From assembly GCA_002507175.1 (NCBI GenBank), contig DAZE01000004.1, forward strand, positions 1,283 to 51,172: a DNA stretch of 49,890 bases, given 5' to 3'. The translations under genes and the position numbers were made by a program. This document shows, in pieces, positions 16,301 through 25,310 of this stretch (the first letter of the stretch is position 1; every line of letters starts with the position of its first letter). This DNA comes from Euryarchaeota archaeon UBA558. GTDB taxonomy: Archaea > Thermoplasmatota > Poseidoniia > Poseidoniales > Thalassarchaeaceae. A model generated the notes under the pieces. It was not told where the DNA came from. It saw only the letters and a list, made by a program, of their open reading frames with translations, and did no database searches.

Positions 16301-17590
16301 TCATAACACCATATCGCTGAGGGCTTCCTCCAGTGCAGAGGCCATGTTTTCGATGTGACCTTCGTCATGAGAGGTCGAGAGAAATCCTATTTCGTACGCG
16401 GAGGGGGCTAGCATGAATCCCCGGTCCAACATTCCCTTGTGCAGGTCTGCGTATTTTTCCCCAGCATCTGATGGGATCATGTCCGCTCTTCTGGGTGGAT
16501 CCTCGTTCCCGGGTGAGAACCAAAACAGGCTCTCCAGTCTAACCAATCTGAATGGATTGTCGAATTTTTCTAGGATTGGGCATACAAGCTGCTCTAATCT
16601 CTCTCCCATCGAGTCGAGTCTTGCATAAGCGGCATCGTCCAGCATTGAAAGGGTAGATTTCCCGGCAGCCATCGCCAGGGGGTTCCCTGACAAGGTGCCA
16701 GCCTGGTAAACCGGGCCGAGAGGTGACAGATGCTGCATTACCTCTTTGCAGGCGCCGTACGCACCAACCGGCAATCCTCCGCCGATTATCTTGCCAAGTG
16801 CAGTTATATCCGGGGTGATTCCACAGAATCCCCCGTAGCTTCCCTCTCTAAATCTAAACCCCGAGATCACCTCGTCAAAGACAAGTAGTGTTCCATTATC
16901 AGTGCAGAGTTCCCTTAGTTCACGGAGGAACTCGTCCCGTTGAATCAGGAGGCCGTTGTTTGCCGGGAGAGGTTCGATGAGGACTGCAGCAATTTTCTGC
17001 GGGTATTCCTCGAAGAGATATCTTACTGCATCAATGTCATCCAATGGGCTGACCAACGTAGTGGATATGGTGTCCTTGGGTATGCCGGGGCTGCTCGCGA
17101 TGCCAAACGTAGCCAGGCCGCTACCGGAATTTACCAATAGGGCATCAATGTGTCCATGATAACAACCATCAAATTTCACTATGTGGTCTCTGCCAGTATA
17201 ACCGCGCGCAAGTCTAACAGCGCTCATTGCAGCTTCAGTCCCAGAGGAGGTGAAGCGGACCATATCGACGTGGGAGAATCTCTCTTTTACCATTCTCGCC
17301 AACTCTATCTCTCCAAGATGTGGTGCACCGAATGAGGTCCCTCGCGACATAACCTCAGAAATATCCGCGATGATCTTAGGATGGGAATGGCCATGGATGA
17401 GGGGGCCCCATGATTGCACGAAGTCAACGTACTCGTTGCCGTCGACGTCAGTCACGATCGCTCCATTGGCCTGTTGAAAGTAAACGGGACTTCCATGTAC
17501 TGACTTGAATGCCCGTACGGGGGAGTTGACGCCTCCAACCAAATGGTCCTGTGCCTCAGTGTGGAGTATCGTGGAGTTGTGCCTTGATAT
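16301..17590 (-). CDS. hemL: Glutamate-1-semialdehyde 2,1-aminomutase, start codon unclear
   Basis: A PLP enzyme converting glutamate-1-semialdehyde to 5-aminolevulinate. It has GGVNSPVRAF, TSSGTEAAMSA, FDEVISGFR and the PLP lysine in ALGKIIGGGLPVGA (K251 if numbered from the TTG). The only usual start codon in frame is TTG 17542, but that cuts into the conserved N terminus. The 16 codons upstream still read like family sequence (S-T-I-L-H-T-E-A-Q-D-H-L-V-G-G aligned with SEELFERAKKLIPGG), and the frame is open back to the hemB stop without ATG, GTG or TTG. The best-placed codon is ATA at 17590-17588. Either AUA is used, or one base differs from the true sequence, or TTG gives a 413-residue form. 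The coordinates take the longer form. Confidence 0.9.
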   Translation of the reverse strand: MSRHNSTILHTEAQDHLVGGVNSPVRAFKSVHGSPVYFQQANGAIVTDVDGNEYVDFVQSWGPLIHGHSHPKIIADISEVMSRGTSFGAPHLGEIELARMVKERFSHVDMVRFTSSGTEAAMSAVRLARGYTGRDHIVKFDGCYHGHIDALLVNSGSGLATFGIASSPGIPKDTISTTLVSPLDDIDAVRYLFEEYPQKIAAVLIEPLPANNGLLIQRDEFLRELRELCTDNGTLLVFDEVISGFRFREGSYGGFCGITPDITALGKIIGGGLPVGAYGACKEVMQHLSPLGPVYQAGTLSGNPLAMAAGKSTLSMLDDAAYARLDSMGERLEQLVCPILEKFDNPFRLVRLESLFWFSPGNEDPPRRADMIPSDAGEKYADLHKGMLDRGFMLAPSAYEIGFLSTSHDEGHIENMASALEEALSDMVL

Positions 17591-17603
17591 GTGAACAACC
17601 CCC

Positions 17604-18581
17604 CTAGACCCAACCCCGACCGACAGCTTCTCTGGTGTGGTAGCTGACGATTATGTCCGCACCTGCTCTTTTGAATGATCCGAGTATCTCGACCACCATT
17701 TTGCGTCGATTTTCAACATCTGTGGCATGATCCATGACCATGGAATACTCGCCGCTGACGTTGTAGACGGCAACAGGCCTGTTGACCTTGGATGAGACTT
17801 CCCTTAGGACGTCCAGATAAGCCAGTCCAGGTTTTATCATCAAAATGTCAGATCCTTCTTGAACGTCCATCTCCGCCTCTAGAATCGCCTCTTTGTAATC
17901 TGACCGGGGATCCATTTGGTGGCTAGATCGGTCCCCAAACGTGGGCGCTGATGAAGCAGCGCCCCGGAAGGGGCCGTAGAAGGACGAGGCATACTTCACG
18001 GAGTAGCTTAGCACACCGGTGGATCTCATCCCTTTCTCCTCAAATGCCCGGCGGACGGATATCACGCGGCCATCCATCATGTCTGACAGGCAGACATAGT
18101 CCGCACCTGAGTTTGCGTGAGAGAGTGATATCTTAACCAGCATGTCGACTGATGCGTCGTTCACTATCACGCCATCTTGGACTAGTCCACAATGTCCATG
18201 GTCCGTTGAAGTGCATAGGCAGGAGTCCGTCATCACTACAATTTGGTCTCCGAATTTTTCTTTCAATTTGCGTACAGTTTGTTGCAGGGGCATCTGATCG
18301 TCAGCTGCAGATGTTCCATTTTCGTCCTTGTGGTGGTCTTCTAGGACGCCGAAGATCATGTGCGATGTAATGCCAATGGATAGGTCGTCTGATATTTGTT
18401 TGATTAGGACGTCACTAGACTGCCTGTTAATGCCGGGCATTCCGGGGATTTGCTCGTTCACTCCCTCGCCGTCCACGACGAAGTGGGGCTGGACGAGTGA
18501 TTCAGCGATCGATTGGCCAAAAACCAAATTCCTCCTGGAGTGTGTCCATCTGTTTATTCTGGGCCTAATTTCCAATGTCAA
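17604..18581 (-). CDS. hemB: Porphobilinogen synthase (5-aminolevulinate dehydratase)
   Basis: A 325-residue enzyme joining two 5-aminolevulinate molecules. Both Schiff-base lysines are present (K196 in SVKYASSFYGPFR, K250 in LMIKPGLAYLD). The zinc cysteines C121, C123 and C131 lie in DSCLCTSTDHGHCG, so this is the zinc-dependent kind rather than the magnesium-only kind. Its ATG overlaps the hemC-hemD stop by 4 bp, and hemL follows closely. Length and motifs agree with the family throughout. Confidence 0.97.
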   Translation of the reverse strand: MTLEIRPRINRWTHSRRNLVFGQSIAESLVQPHFVVDGEGVNEQIPGMPGINRQSSDVLIKQISDDLSIGITSHMIFGVLEDHHKDENGTSAADDQMPLQQTVRKLKEKFGDQIVVMTDSCLCTSTDHGHCGLVQDGVIVNDASVDMLVKISLSHANSGADYVCLSDMMDGRVISVRRAFEEKGMRSTGVLSYSVKYASSFYGPFRGAASSAPTFGDRSSHQMDPRSDYKEAILEAEMDVQEGSDILMIKPGLAYLDVLREVSSKVNRPVAVYNVSGEYSMVMDHATDVENRRKMVVEILGSFKRAGADIIVSYHTREAVGRGWV

Positions 18582-20278
18582 CCCTCCTCTGATCTTGATT
18601 CCCAGAAGGCGAGGATGTACTCAACCGTGGGGCCATCTAAGGTCAAAATGGCAGAGTCTTGGAAATAAGGTGTTGTTTCCAATGCCGTTGTGGTGGATTT
18701 TCCCATTGAAAGAATGGTACTCGGCGATGGCAATTGGTTTTTGGCCCACGATTCTGCTGATGAGGGGGATGAAACCAATAGGACGTCGTTCTCAGCCATG
18801 GAGAATCCTTCGACCTCTGTCTGCGTGTTTTCATATCCAATCCATTGCCTGACCAAAAACCCCATTTTGGCGAGAGAGGTGCAGAAGGATTGGTCAGAGC
18901 TCGATGACCTCGGGACGAACAATGTGGACCCGGGGGGGAGGGAGTCCCGAATGTAGGTCACAAGGTTCTCGCTATTAATTGCCATTCCGCAGTAAGCAGC
19001 CGTAATGCCTGCTTGGAAACACGCTTTGTGTGTACCCTCGCCTAAAGTCAGCCAAGGTATCTTGGCGACCTCGGGATTCGATTCGGACACCAAAGCCGCA
19101 CATTTGGCCGCGAAGGGAGAGGTCAACACGAGTATCGGCCAACTAGATTTCCTACTTTCAACGCTCAGGAAGTCCCTTGGCCATGCCTCTGCCAATGGGC
19201 TTAGTTTGACAACGGGCTTGTCTATGGTGGGAATCCCTTTTTTCCTCAGCTGGGTTGAAATTCGGTCTGAAGTCAAGGTGGTTATCAGAGTTGGCTTATT
19301 GCGTTCTATTTTCTCAGACATCTTGTCCAGTGATTTATCTTCGAAAATAAAACTTTCAAAATCACCCTTATATCTAGCTATTTCGAAGGTCTCGCCCCGG
19401 GCGTACTTAGACCTCCAGTCACTGGGGGATACCGCGGTTGTAATCATAGATCCCGTGGACAGGACGCCGGCGGGGTAGAGGCACCCGCCGCCAAGTCTCT
19501 TTAGGACGCCGCGCTCCCTCTCCACTTCTTTGAATGTCGGTTCATGGTTGAGAATTGTTCTTATTTTTTCAGTCAAACTAGAGTCTTCATCGCGACAGTG
19601 GACGGCTATTGCTCCCTGCCCTGGTGCAGTGGGCCAATCTTCCTCTCTGATCCTGATTGCATCCAGGCCAAGATGCCGTTTTGAGATCTCATTCGACTCA
19701 TGTAGTCGTTTCAAACCAATCTCGGCCAATATGAGAAAACTGACTCGTCCGTCTAACAATCCGTCCAACCTTGTTTCGATATGGCCTCGCACAGAAATGG
19801 GAATGATATCTGGCCGGGAACTCAACAAAAATGATTGCCTCCTACCTGAAACTGTCCCGACTTTCGATTTCATGGGCAGATCCTCAAGTACGTCCATGAG
19901 GCGTTTCGAGGACTTGTTCTGGAGTACTTTAGTGAGGTTTTTCCATCCATTCATTTCTTTGGATAGTACGAAATCTGAGGTTGCGCCCCTAGCGAGATAT
20001 GCAAGTGCCCTAATACCGCTTTTGGAATCCACTGGAACGTCCTTGGCCGAATGTACCGTGATATCTGCCTCACCTGAAATTAACAATCGGTCTATCCCAT
20101 CGACAAATTGGCCCACTTTGGCGGACAAATCTCCTCCCAATGACCTATCACCATGGCTGCTAATGGGAATCAGGACGCATTGCAGCCCAGCATTCTCTAA
20201 CGCTTGTCTGACTTTAATTGCTTGAATGATTGCGAGTTTTGATTTTCTCGTCCCTATACGGATCGGCCTCACCATCAT
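18578..20278 (-). CDS. hemCD: Fused porphobilinogen deaminase - uroporphyrinogen III synthase
   Basis: A 566-residue fusion. Residues 1 to about 310 are HemC: IRIGTRKSKLA, DITVHSAKDVP, the Arg-rich VSGRRQSF, and the dipyrromethane-cofactor cysteine C266 in GGGCLYPA. Residues from about 330 to the end are the more variable HemD domain, with a LVSSPSSAESW block in the usual place. The first half polymerises four porphobilinogens into hydroxymethylbilane and the second closes and flips the ring to uroporphyrinogen III, so the unstable intermediate can pass directly. The start overlaps the hemA stop (ATGATGG allows either of two ATGs). The HemC half is certain and the HemD half likely. Confidence 0.92.
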   Translation of the reverse strand: MMVRPIRIGTRKSKLAIIQAIKVRQALENAGLQCVLIPISSHGDRSLGGDLSAKVGQFVDGIDRLLISGEADITVHSAKDVPVDSKSGIRALAYLARGATSDFVLSKEMNGWKNLTKVLQNKSSKRLMDVLEDLPMKSKVGTVSGRRQSFLLSSRPDIIPISVRGHIETRLDGLLDGRVSFLILAEIGLKRLHESNEISKRHLGLDAIRIREEDWPTAPGQGAIAVHCRDEDSSLTEKIRTILNHEPTFKEVERERGVLKRLGGGCLYPAGVLSTGSMITTAVSPSDWRSKYARGETFEIARYKGDFESFIFEDKSLDKMSEKIERNKPTLITTLTSDRISTQLRKKGIPTIDKPVVKLSPLAEAWPRDFLSVESRKSSWPILVLTSPFAAKCAALVSESNPEVAKIPWLTLGEGTHKACFQAGITAAYCGMAINSENLVTYIRDSLPPGSTLFVPRSSSSDQSFCTSLAKMGFLVRQWIGYENTQTEVEGFSMAENDVLLVSSPSSAESWAKNQLPSPSTILSMGKSTTTALETTPYFQDSAILTLDGPTVEYILAFWESRSEEG

Positions 20279-21588
20279 ACCCCCGGCTCAGCGGAAGCAT
20301 CAATCGAGGTCACCAACTGAGTTACGTCAATGGCTATATTTTGAAGGAGAATCGAGTCGATTTCCCGGTTAGTTCCGATGACATATTTATGTAAATCCCC
20401 CAAGTCAAAAATGCCGTCTTTTTGGCATATCCAACTCGCAATCTCTTTGGAGAAGGCTTCCAACTGTGGTTTTTCGTCATCTTCGAGGTCGTACTTTTCA
20501 GCCCATGTTGTTGGTTTGTCATTGAAGGCAGCGTATATCCTGGATCTAAATTTAGCTTTAGACACGTTCTTCAGTGACATCTTGAAATTCTCCTCAATCT
20601 CACTTATGATTTCCACACCCTGTCTGGTGGTATTTTCATAGTTCCAGTCAATTCCAAGTTTCCTAGATCTTCGTATCCAGTACTCCATGTCATAAAGCAG
20701 ATCTCCTTTACGAATGCCGCCCTGTGTAAAGGAGGATGGCCAAGAAAAATCCATAATCACTGTGTTTCCATCGCATGGGAAGGGTGATTCTTTTGTGAAG
20801 GTCGGCTTCTTATTCCTTAGTGTTGATATCACTAGGTCAGCATTCCCTCCAGAGATGGCCCATTCTTCAAAGGACATAATTTTTACTTTCTCAGTGAGGT
20901 CAGGGTATCGTAAGGCGGCATTCACAGGGTCACTGGAGATAACAGATATTCTCTCTTGGTTGAATTCGATCAGCGCCTCGACCGCTTTGGCGCCCATCTC
21001 ACCAAAGCCAAGCACCAATGTATCTAGTTGCCCATTGCCTCTGATCATTTCTTTCATCGCGTTTGTTGCCAAGTTTAACATCGACTCGGCTGTCTTGTCG
21101 AAGCCTAGTTCCTTCCTGACTGTGCGATTAGCGGCTATGACGTGATCGAAAAGTACGGAATTCGAGTGAGATATGTATTCATTCTCCTTGTGCCATGAAA
21201 CTGTGTCCCTGAACTGGCCCATGACCTGTAGCTCTCCTAGGATAAATGAGTCGAGGCCACTGCATATTTTCACCAGTCCTCTCCATACCTCCATACCGGT
21301 TGAGATCTGAAAAGGGCATCCACGTACACCCGTGACGTTCTCTATGGCTGTGACCAATTCAGTTTCGTTCATCGAAAATCCGACATACAGAACCCTGTTG
21401 CAGGTGGAGAATTCCAACACCTCCCCCCCAGCTGCAAGTTTCAGGTTGGCCAGATATTCTACCTTTTCTTGATTCGAGAGGCCTTCTGAGGTCAGTGCCT
21501 CGACGAAGTCTTTGGTGTCTGAATCAAGTTTCATGGAAGCCATTACAACTCCGTCCATCGGGGAGTGCGGACGAGGGTGATTCATGGC
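20275..21588 (-). CDS. hemA: Glutamyl-tRNA reductase
   Basis: The NADPH enzyme that reduces glutamyl-tRNA to glutamate-1-semialdehyde, first step of C5-route tetrapyrrole synthesis. The catalytic Cys stands in EFSTCNRVLY, followed by SGLDSFILGELQVMGQ and an NADP domain opening LVLGFGEMGA. The frame is open back to 21714, but a TATA-like element at about 21655-21662 and the expected distance to the Cys (about 50 residues) favour a start at ATG 21588 (AGGA 5 nt before it) or 21558; I use 21588, giving 437 residues. It is the first gene of the heme operon, so heme supply is probably set here. The substrate tRNA-Glu is also encoded in the window (47513-47587). Confidence 0.93.
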   Translation of the reverse strand, partial: AMNHPRPHSPMDGVVMASMKLDSDTKDFVEALTSEGLSNQEKVEYLANLKLAAGGEVLEFSTCNRVLYVGFSMNETELVTAIENVTGVRGCPFQISTGMEVWRGLVKICSGLDSFILGELQVMGQFRDTVSWHKENEYISHSNSVLFDHVIAANRTVRKELGFDKTAESMLNLATNAMKEMIRGNGQLDTLVLGFGEMGAKAVEALIEFNQERISVISSDPVNAALRYPDLTEKVKIMSFEEWAISGGNADLVISTLRNKKPTFTKESPFPCDGNTVIMDFSWPSSFTQGGIRKGDLLYDMEYWIRRSRKLGIDWNYENTTRQGVEIISEIEENFKMSLKNVSKAKFRSRIYAAFNDKPTTWAEKYDLEDDEKPQLEAFSKEIASWICQKDGIFDLGDLHKYVIGTNREIDSILLQNIAIDVTQLVTSIDASAEPGV

Positions 21589-21929
21589 GTTCCTACTGGA
21601 TTCGATATGGGTGAGGTTGGATAAGTTCACAAGACCACTGGGTCGTCTTAGCATATTTATCACCACGGTATTTTGCAATCCCCGACAAACGAAACTTTGT
21701 TGTTCCGGTGTCAATTACTCCAAATTTTGCCTATCGGTGCACAAGGTCTGCCCGATTTGATTTCCCGCGACAACGGACCTTAATTAACGCCAGCATAACA
21801 TGGGACAGAATTTCCACTAAGAAGGACTCCAAGAAAGGCCTGTAAAACGAACATGATTCTTGAGTGGTAGAGATTGACTAAACAACACTCTGCGGTGCAT
21901 AAAGAGGGTGTTGAATTGTGTCATGGTGG
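21589..21929 (-). promoter_or_regulatory. Heme operon upstream region
   Basis: This 341-nt gap separates hemA from tRNA-Ala on the same strand. A TATA-like ATAAATAT lies at about 21655-21662 (minus strand), which would start transcription near 21632, about 45 nt before the hemA ATG. I see no copy of the TTTAGG-N4-CCTAAA palindrome here, and no other clear operator, so heme synthesis is not visibly in the same regulon as heme uptake. Nothing else is recognised in the gap. Confidence 0.35.
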
Positions 21930-22003
21930 TGGACGCTGGGGGATTTGAACCCCCGGCCCCCTGGTTGCAAACCAGGTGCTCTTCCAAGCTGAGCTAAGCG
22001 CCC
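21930..22003 (-). tRNA. tRNA-Ala (anticodon TGC)
   Basis: A complete cloverleaf: 7-bp acceptor stem GGGCGCT/AGCGTCC with one G-U pair, D-arm GCTC..GAGC, anticodon stem CCTGG/CCAGG around loop TTTGCAA with anticodon TGC, and T-arm GGGGG-TTCAAAT-CCCCC. Discriminator A is followed by an encoded CCA (21929-21927). No intron. Confidence 0.95.
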
Positions 22004-22055
22004 TATGGGGGGCCGAGACTGGCATGGGTCTTGAGTGCATCCCCTCTGGAGTTGC

Positions 22056-22649
22056 TCACTCCCTTCCTTGCCTGATCAACGCGACTGTGAACAGTAGCGC
22101 AAACAAGGCACCGATGGCTAAGCCTGCCCTAGCGACTACCTCCCTGGAGCTGGAATCGGTCACTTCCTCAGTTGGCTGGATCAGTATGCCCTCCTCAATG
22201 TGATTGTCCTCGGAGAAGTGGGCCGTGAACGACACGTTGTCGGACACATCTGTGCCATTCATGTGCTGAATCATGAACGAGACCGTGCCGGGGAGCAGTC
22301 CATTCGAGGGGCCCATCTCGAGCGTGTACGTTACGGCGCACTCTGGATCCGACTTGTTCCCTTCATTGTCCAGAGCGCAGGAACTCGTCAGAATAGGTGA
22401 GTGAATGTCGTCCGATCCAGAGAAGTTGCCATCCCCATCGACGTCGACTAGGATTTGTTGGCTCTTGTTACCTCCAGCATCGACCATCATGAAGAAGATT
22501 CGGTCAGTTGTGACGAGGACCCCGTCTGGTATGCTGGCAGGCGAGGTGCCATCCGATCTCAACAGCACTGTGTAGTCCTTCGCCTCGTGGGCCGATGCGA
22601 TAGGGCAGAGCACAATGACAACAATGACGATCAGGGCCCTCCCGCGCAC
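22056..22649 (-). CDS. Small secreted, C-terminally anchored protein
   Basis: A 197-residue protein with signal peptide (hydrophobic residues 4-18, likely cleavage after ASA), a beta-rich outer domain starting HEAKDYTVLLR, and one C-terminal membrane helix (about 172-191) ending RQGRE. It contains VDVDGDGNFSG and two cysteines about 12 residues apart. Its plan and opening (A-H-x5-YxVxLR, then a D-DGDG turn, two cysteines, then a 'G.V.F/Y' strand) match the larger protein at 30374-31198, so the two are probably distant paralogues with a cupredoxin-like or Ig-like fold. Start is GTG. It follows ahcY by 40 nt on the same strand. No function is recognised. Confidence 0.6.
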   Translation of the reverse strand: MRGRALIVIVVIVLCPIASAHEAKDYTVLLRSDGTSPASIPDGVLVTTDRIFFMMVDAGGNKSQQILVDVDGDGNFSGSDDIHSPILTSSCALDNEGNKSDPECAVTYTLEMGPSNGLLPGTVSFMIQHMNGTDVSDNVSFTAHFSEDNHIEEGILIQPTEEVTDSSSREVVARAGLAIGALFALLFTVALIRQGRE

Positions 22650-22689
22650 GACAGTCGGAAGGGGGCCGAGTGTTTGAAGGTGATAGGCC

Positions 22690-24114
22690 TCAGTACCTGT
22701 AGGAATCGGACTTGAAGGGGCCTTCCTGGGTCACGCCGATGTAATCGGCCTGGTCTTTCGTCAAGCTGGTCAGCTTGGCTCCTATTCGGTTGAGGTGGAG
22801 CATGGCCACTTCCTCGTCAAGTTCCTTGGGTAGCATGTAGACCTGCTTGCCATAGAGGCCTTGGCTGGCCCAAAGGTCCATCTGCGCTAGCACCTGATTG
22901 CAGAAGCTTGTGGACATGACGAAACTTGGATGGCCTGTCCCGCAACCGAGGTTCACGAGGCGCCCCTCAGCCAGCAGGTAGACCGAATGACCCTCCGGGA
23001 AATCGTACCTGTCGACCTGCGGCTTGATGTTTTCATGCGCAATGCTAGCCTCGCCTTGCAGGCGCTCGACCTGTATCTCGTTGTCGAAATGACCGATGTT
23101 GCACACTATGGCTTGGTCCTTCATCCTGCTGAGGTGTTCCAGGGTGATGATGTCCTTGTTGCCTGTTGCTGTCACGTAGATATCGGCGGATCCCAACGTA
23201 TCCTCCAGCGTTGTGACTGTGTACCCCTCCATAGCAGCCTGTAGAGCGCAGATGGGGTCGATCTCGGTCACGGAGACCCTAGCGCCTTGCGCCTTTAGCG
23301 CAGCCGCCGAGCCCTTGCCAACATCGCCATAACCACAGACGACTGCATGTTTCCCGGAGATCATCACATCGGTAGCCCTCTTGATTCCGTCCACGAGGGA
23401 CTCTCTGCAGCCATAGAGGTTGTCGAACTTGGATTTGGTGACGGAGTCGTTAACGTTGATTGCCGGGAATAGGAGCGTGCCATCCTCAACCCTCTGATTC
23501 AATCGGAGGACGCCGGTCGTGGTTTCCTCTGATACACCGACGATGGATTCCACCATGTTTGTCCATCTCCTTGGGTCTGCATTATGGATATCCTTGAGGA
23601 GGGTTTTGATGGCAGCCTCTTCTGCAGATGTGGGTGGCTCATGAACCCAGTCGCTGCCTCCCTCCAATTCGAAGCCCTTGTGGATGAGGAGGGTCGCGTC
23701 GCCACCATCATCCACGATCAGTTGGGGGCCTGCATGGCCTTCGTGGGATAATGCGAGGTATGTGCACTCCCAGTACTCTTCAAGGCTCATCCCCTTCCAT
23801 GCGAATACAGGGACGCCGGCTTCAGCGATGGCCGCAGCCGCGTGATCCTGGGTGGAGAAGATGTTGCAGCTTGCCCATCTAACCTCCGCGCCCAAATCAA
23901 CTAGAGTTTCAATCAGAACTGCCGTCTGGATCGTCATGTGAAGGGACCCGCTGATCCTAACGCCGGCCAAGGGTTTTGATTTGGCGTACTTCGCTCTTAT
24001 CTGCATCAGCCCGGGCATCTCGTGTTCTGCGACCGAGATCTCCTTCCTCCCAAAGTCAGCGAGGCCCGGGTCCGAAACCAGGAAGTGCGGGGGATCGGCC
24101 AGGGTTTGATTCAT
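22690..24114 (-). CDS. ahcY: S-adenosylhomocysteine hydrolase, long bacterial/eukaryotic type
   Basis: A 474-residue NAD enzyme splitting S-adenosylhomocysteine into adenosine and homocysteine and so relieving inhibition of methyltransferases. It shows SLHMTIQTAVLIETL, SCNIFSTQDHAAAAIA, the NAD motif CGYGDVGKGSAAALK and the C-terminal KSDSYRY whose Lys/Tyr reach the neighbour's NAD site. An insert around residues 140-185 is present as in proteobacterial and plant enzymes; most archaeal forms are shorter, about 410-420 residues. This suggests transfer from bacteria. It lies in a methyl-cycle neighbourhood with an FkbM-type methyltransferase and metK. Confidence 0.96.
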   Translation of the reverse strand: MNQTLADPPHFLVSDPGLADFGRKEISVAEHEMPGLMQIRAKYAKSKPLAGVRISGSLHMTIQTAVLIETLVDLGAEVRWASCNIFSTQDHAAAAIAEAGVPVFAWKGMSLEEYWECTYLALSHEGHAGPQLIVDDGGDATLLIHKGFELEGGSDWVHEPPTSAEEAAIKTLLKDIHNADPRRWTNMVESIVGVSEETTTGVLRLNQRVEDGTLLFPAINVNDSVTKSKFDNLYGCRESLVDGIKRATDVMISGKHAVVCGYGDVGKGSAAALKAQGARVSVTEIDPICALQAAMEGYTVTTLEDTLGSADIYVTATGNKDIITLEHLSRMKDQAIVCNIGHFDNEIQVERLQGEASIAHENIKPQVDRYDFPEGHSVYLLAEGRLVNLGCGTGHPSFVMSTSFCNQVLAQMDLWASQGLYGKQVYMLPKELDEEVAMLHLNRIGAKLTSLTKDQADYIGVTQEGPFKSDSYRY

Positions 24115-24292
24115 GTGCCGACGAGCAAAGGGGTCTAAATTAGGGTATGTACTGCAACCATCAACCGGACATCAGCATTACCCATTTTCACATTGACTAG
24201 ATTTTTTGATGTACTGTATTCCCCCATTGAGGTAATTAGACAAAGGCCAACAGAGGCAATGTTGAAGTACGTTAAAAGAAGGCGTGCATACT

Positions 24293-25051
24293 ATGTTTCC
24301 CTTCAGTCGATGGGGGAGAAAACGGGGAAGATTTGCCTTCGATCACCATGGAACAAACGTACTAAATTGCACGGTTTCATACAACAGATATGGTGCTTAT
24401 TGCGTGCCGTCATCGTCATCCCATAGGCCCGCCGCCCAGAAGGTATTGTCAGGAGGCGTCCATGAACCCGACACAATCAATTTCATCCGTGCAAATTGGA
24501 GGGGTGGGGACTTGGTTCAGGCAGGGGCATATTTCGGAGATTTCCTTCCAGCGTTATCGGAGTCCTGCGACGAGAATGCCAAGATCTGGTCGTTCGAACC
24601 AAATTGGGAGAACTACAAGTGCGCTAAGATTACTATCGAGCTGAATGGTATCGAAAATGTCGAGCTGCACAACATCGGATTAGGTTCGGAGGAGTCCGAA
24701 GTTGATCTCAGAGTAAGGTTTGGTGACGGATCTGCCTCGGGAGGGGCGTCCAGGATCCTGGATTCATCAGTCTCAGAGGGTAAGTTCGAGAGGGTCAGAA
24801 TAAGGCCAATCGACAAGATAATAGGAGACGAGCGACACCTATCAATAATCCAATTGGACGTAGAGGGTTATGAGATGAGTGTCCTGTCGGGGGGCATAAA
24901 GACCATCTCGCGTTGCAAGCCAATTTTGATAATCGAAGTCAACCCAGGAAGCGAGGCCATAGAAAGCCCCTGGTTCAAGGAGAATATCCTAGGCCTAGGA
25001 TATTCGCAAATCGATGTCGTACATGATAATCTAGTCTTCTCTGCCGAGTAG
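24293..25051 (+). CDS. FkbM-family methyltransferase
   Basis: A protein of about 252 residues with a SAM-binding fold of the FkbM kind: VQAGAYFGDFLPALS as the glycine loop, FEPNWENYKCAKI with the acidic ribose ligand, NIGLGSEES, and IQLDVEGYEMSVLSGG, the family's strongest mark. FkbM enzymes O-methylate sugars or small-molecule hydroxyls. I begin at ATG 24293 (MFPFSRW); a GTG three codons earlier is possible. The upstream 178 nt holds a short open frame (24193-24426) overlapping in another frame, which I do not count as a gene. The product lacks a signal or membrane segment and probably acts on a glycan or lipid precursor in the cytoplasm. Confidence 0.8.
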   Translation: MFPFSRWGRKRGRFAFDHHGTNVLNCTVSYNRYGAYCVPSSSSHRPAAQKVLSGGVHEPDTINFIRANWRGGDLVQAGAYFGDFLPALSESCDENAKIWSFEPNWENYKCAKITIELNGIENVELHNIGLGSEESEVDLRVRFGDGSASGGASRILDSSVSEGKFERVRIRPIDKIIGDERHLSIIQLDVEGYEMSVLSGGIKTISRCKPILIIEVNPGSEAIESPWFKENILGLGYSQIDVVHDNLVFSAE

Positions 25052-25310
25052 ATTATCCCCAAAGTCCACATCCCAAGGATTTCTTGATGCTTAATGAATG
25101 AAAATCAGTCTGGAAAGGAGGATTGAATATTCCTGATGGGTATGCTGCACGGAGCGTTGATCCCCTCAAACCATAATTCGTCACCTGTGGGAACTGCTAT
25201 GACTTGATTTCTTAGCATATCCTGACTCCTTTCATGGGTTCTGGTTCAGGCCTTTGTCTCCACTGGTGGCGACCGCGGGATTGAAGTTTGTTGTCACCTT
25301 GGGGAATATC

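Noticed and set aside
24193..24426. Short open frame (77 codons) just before and over the FkbM-type gene start
   Set aside because: It overlaps the methyltransferase in another frame, has no recognised motif, and the methyltransferase frame itself carries family-like sequence from its first residues.
25052..25310. Possible SAM riboswitch before metK
   Set aside because: The 259-nt gap shows GAAAGGAGGATTG and other purine runs but no recognisable SAM aptamer core or paired stems of the known classes.
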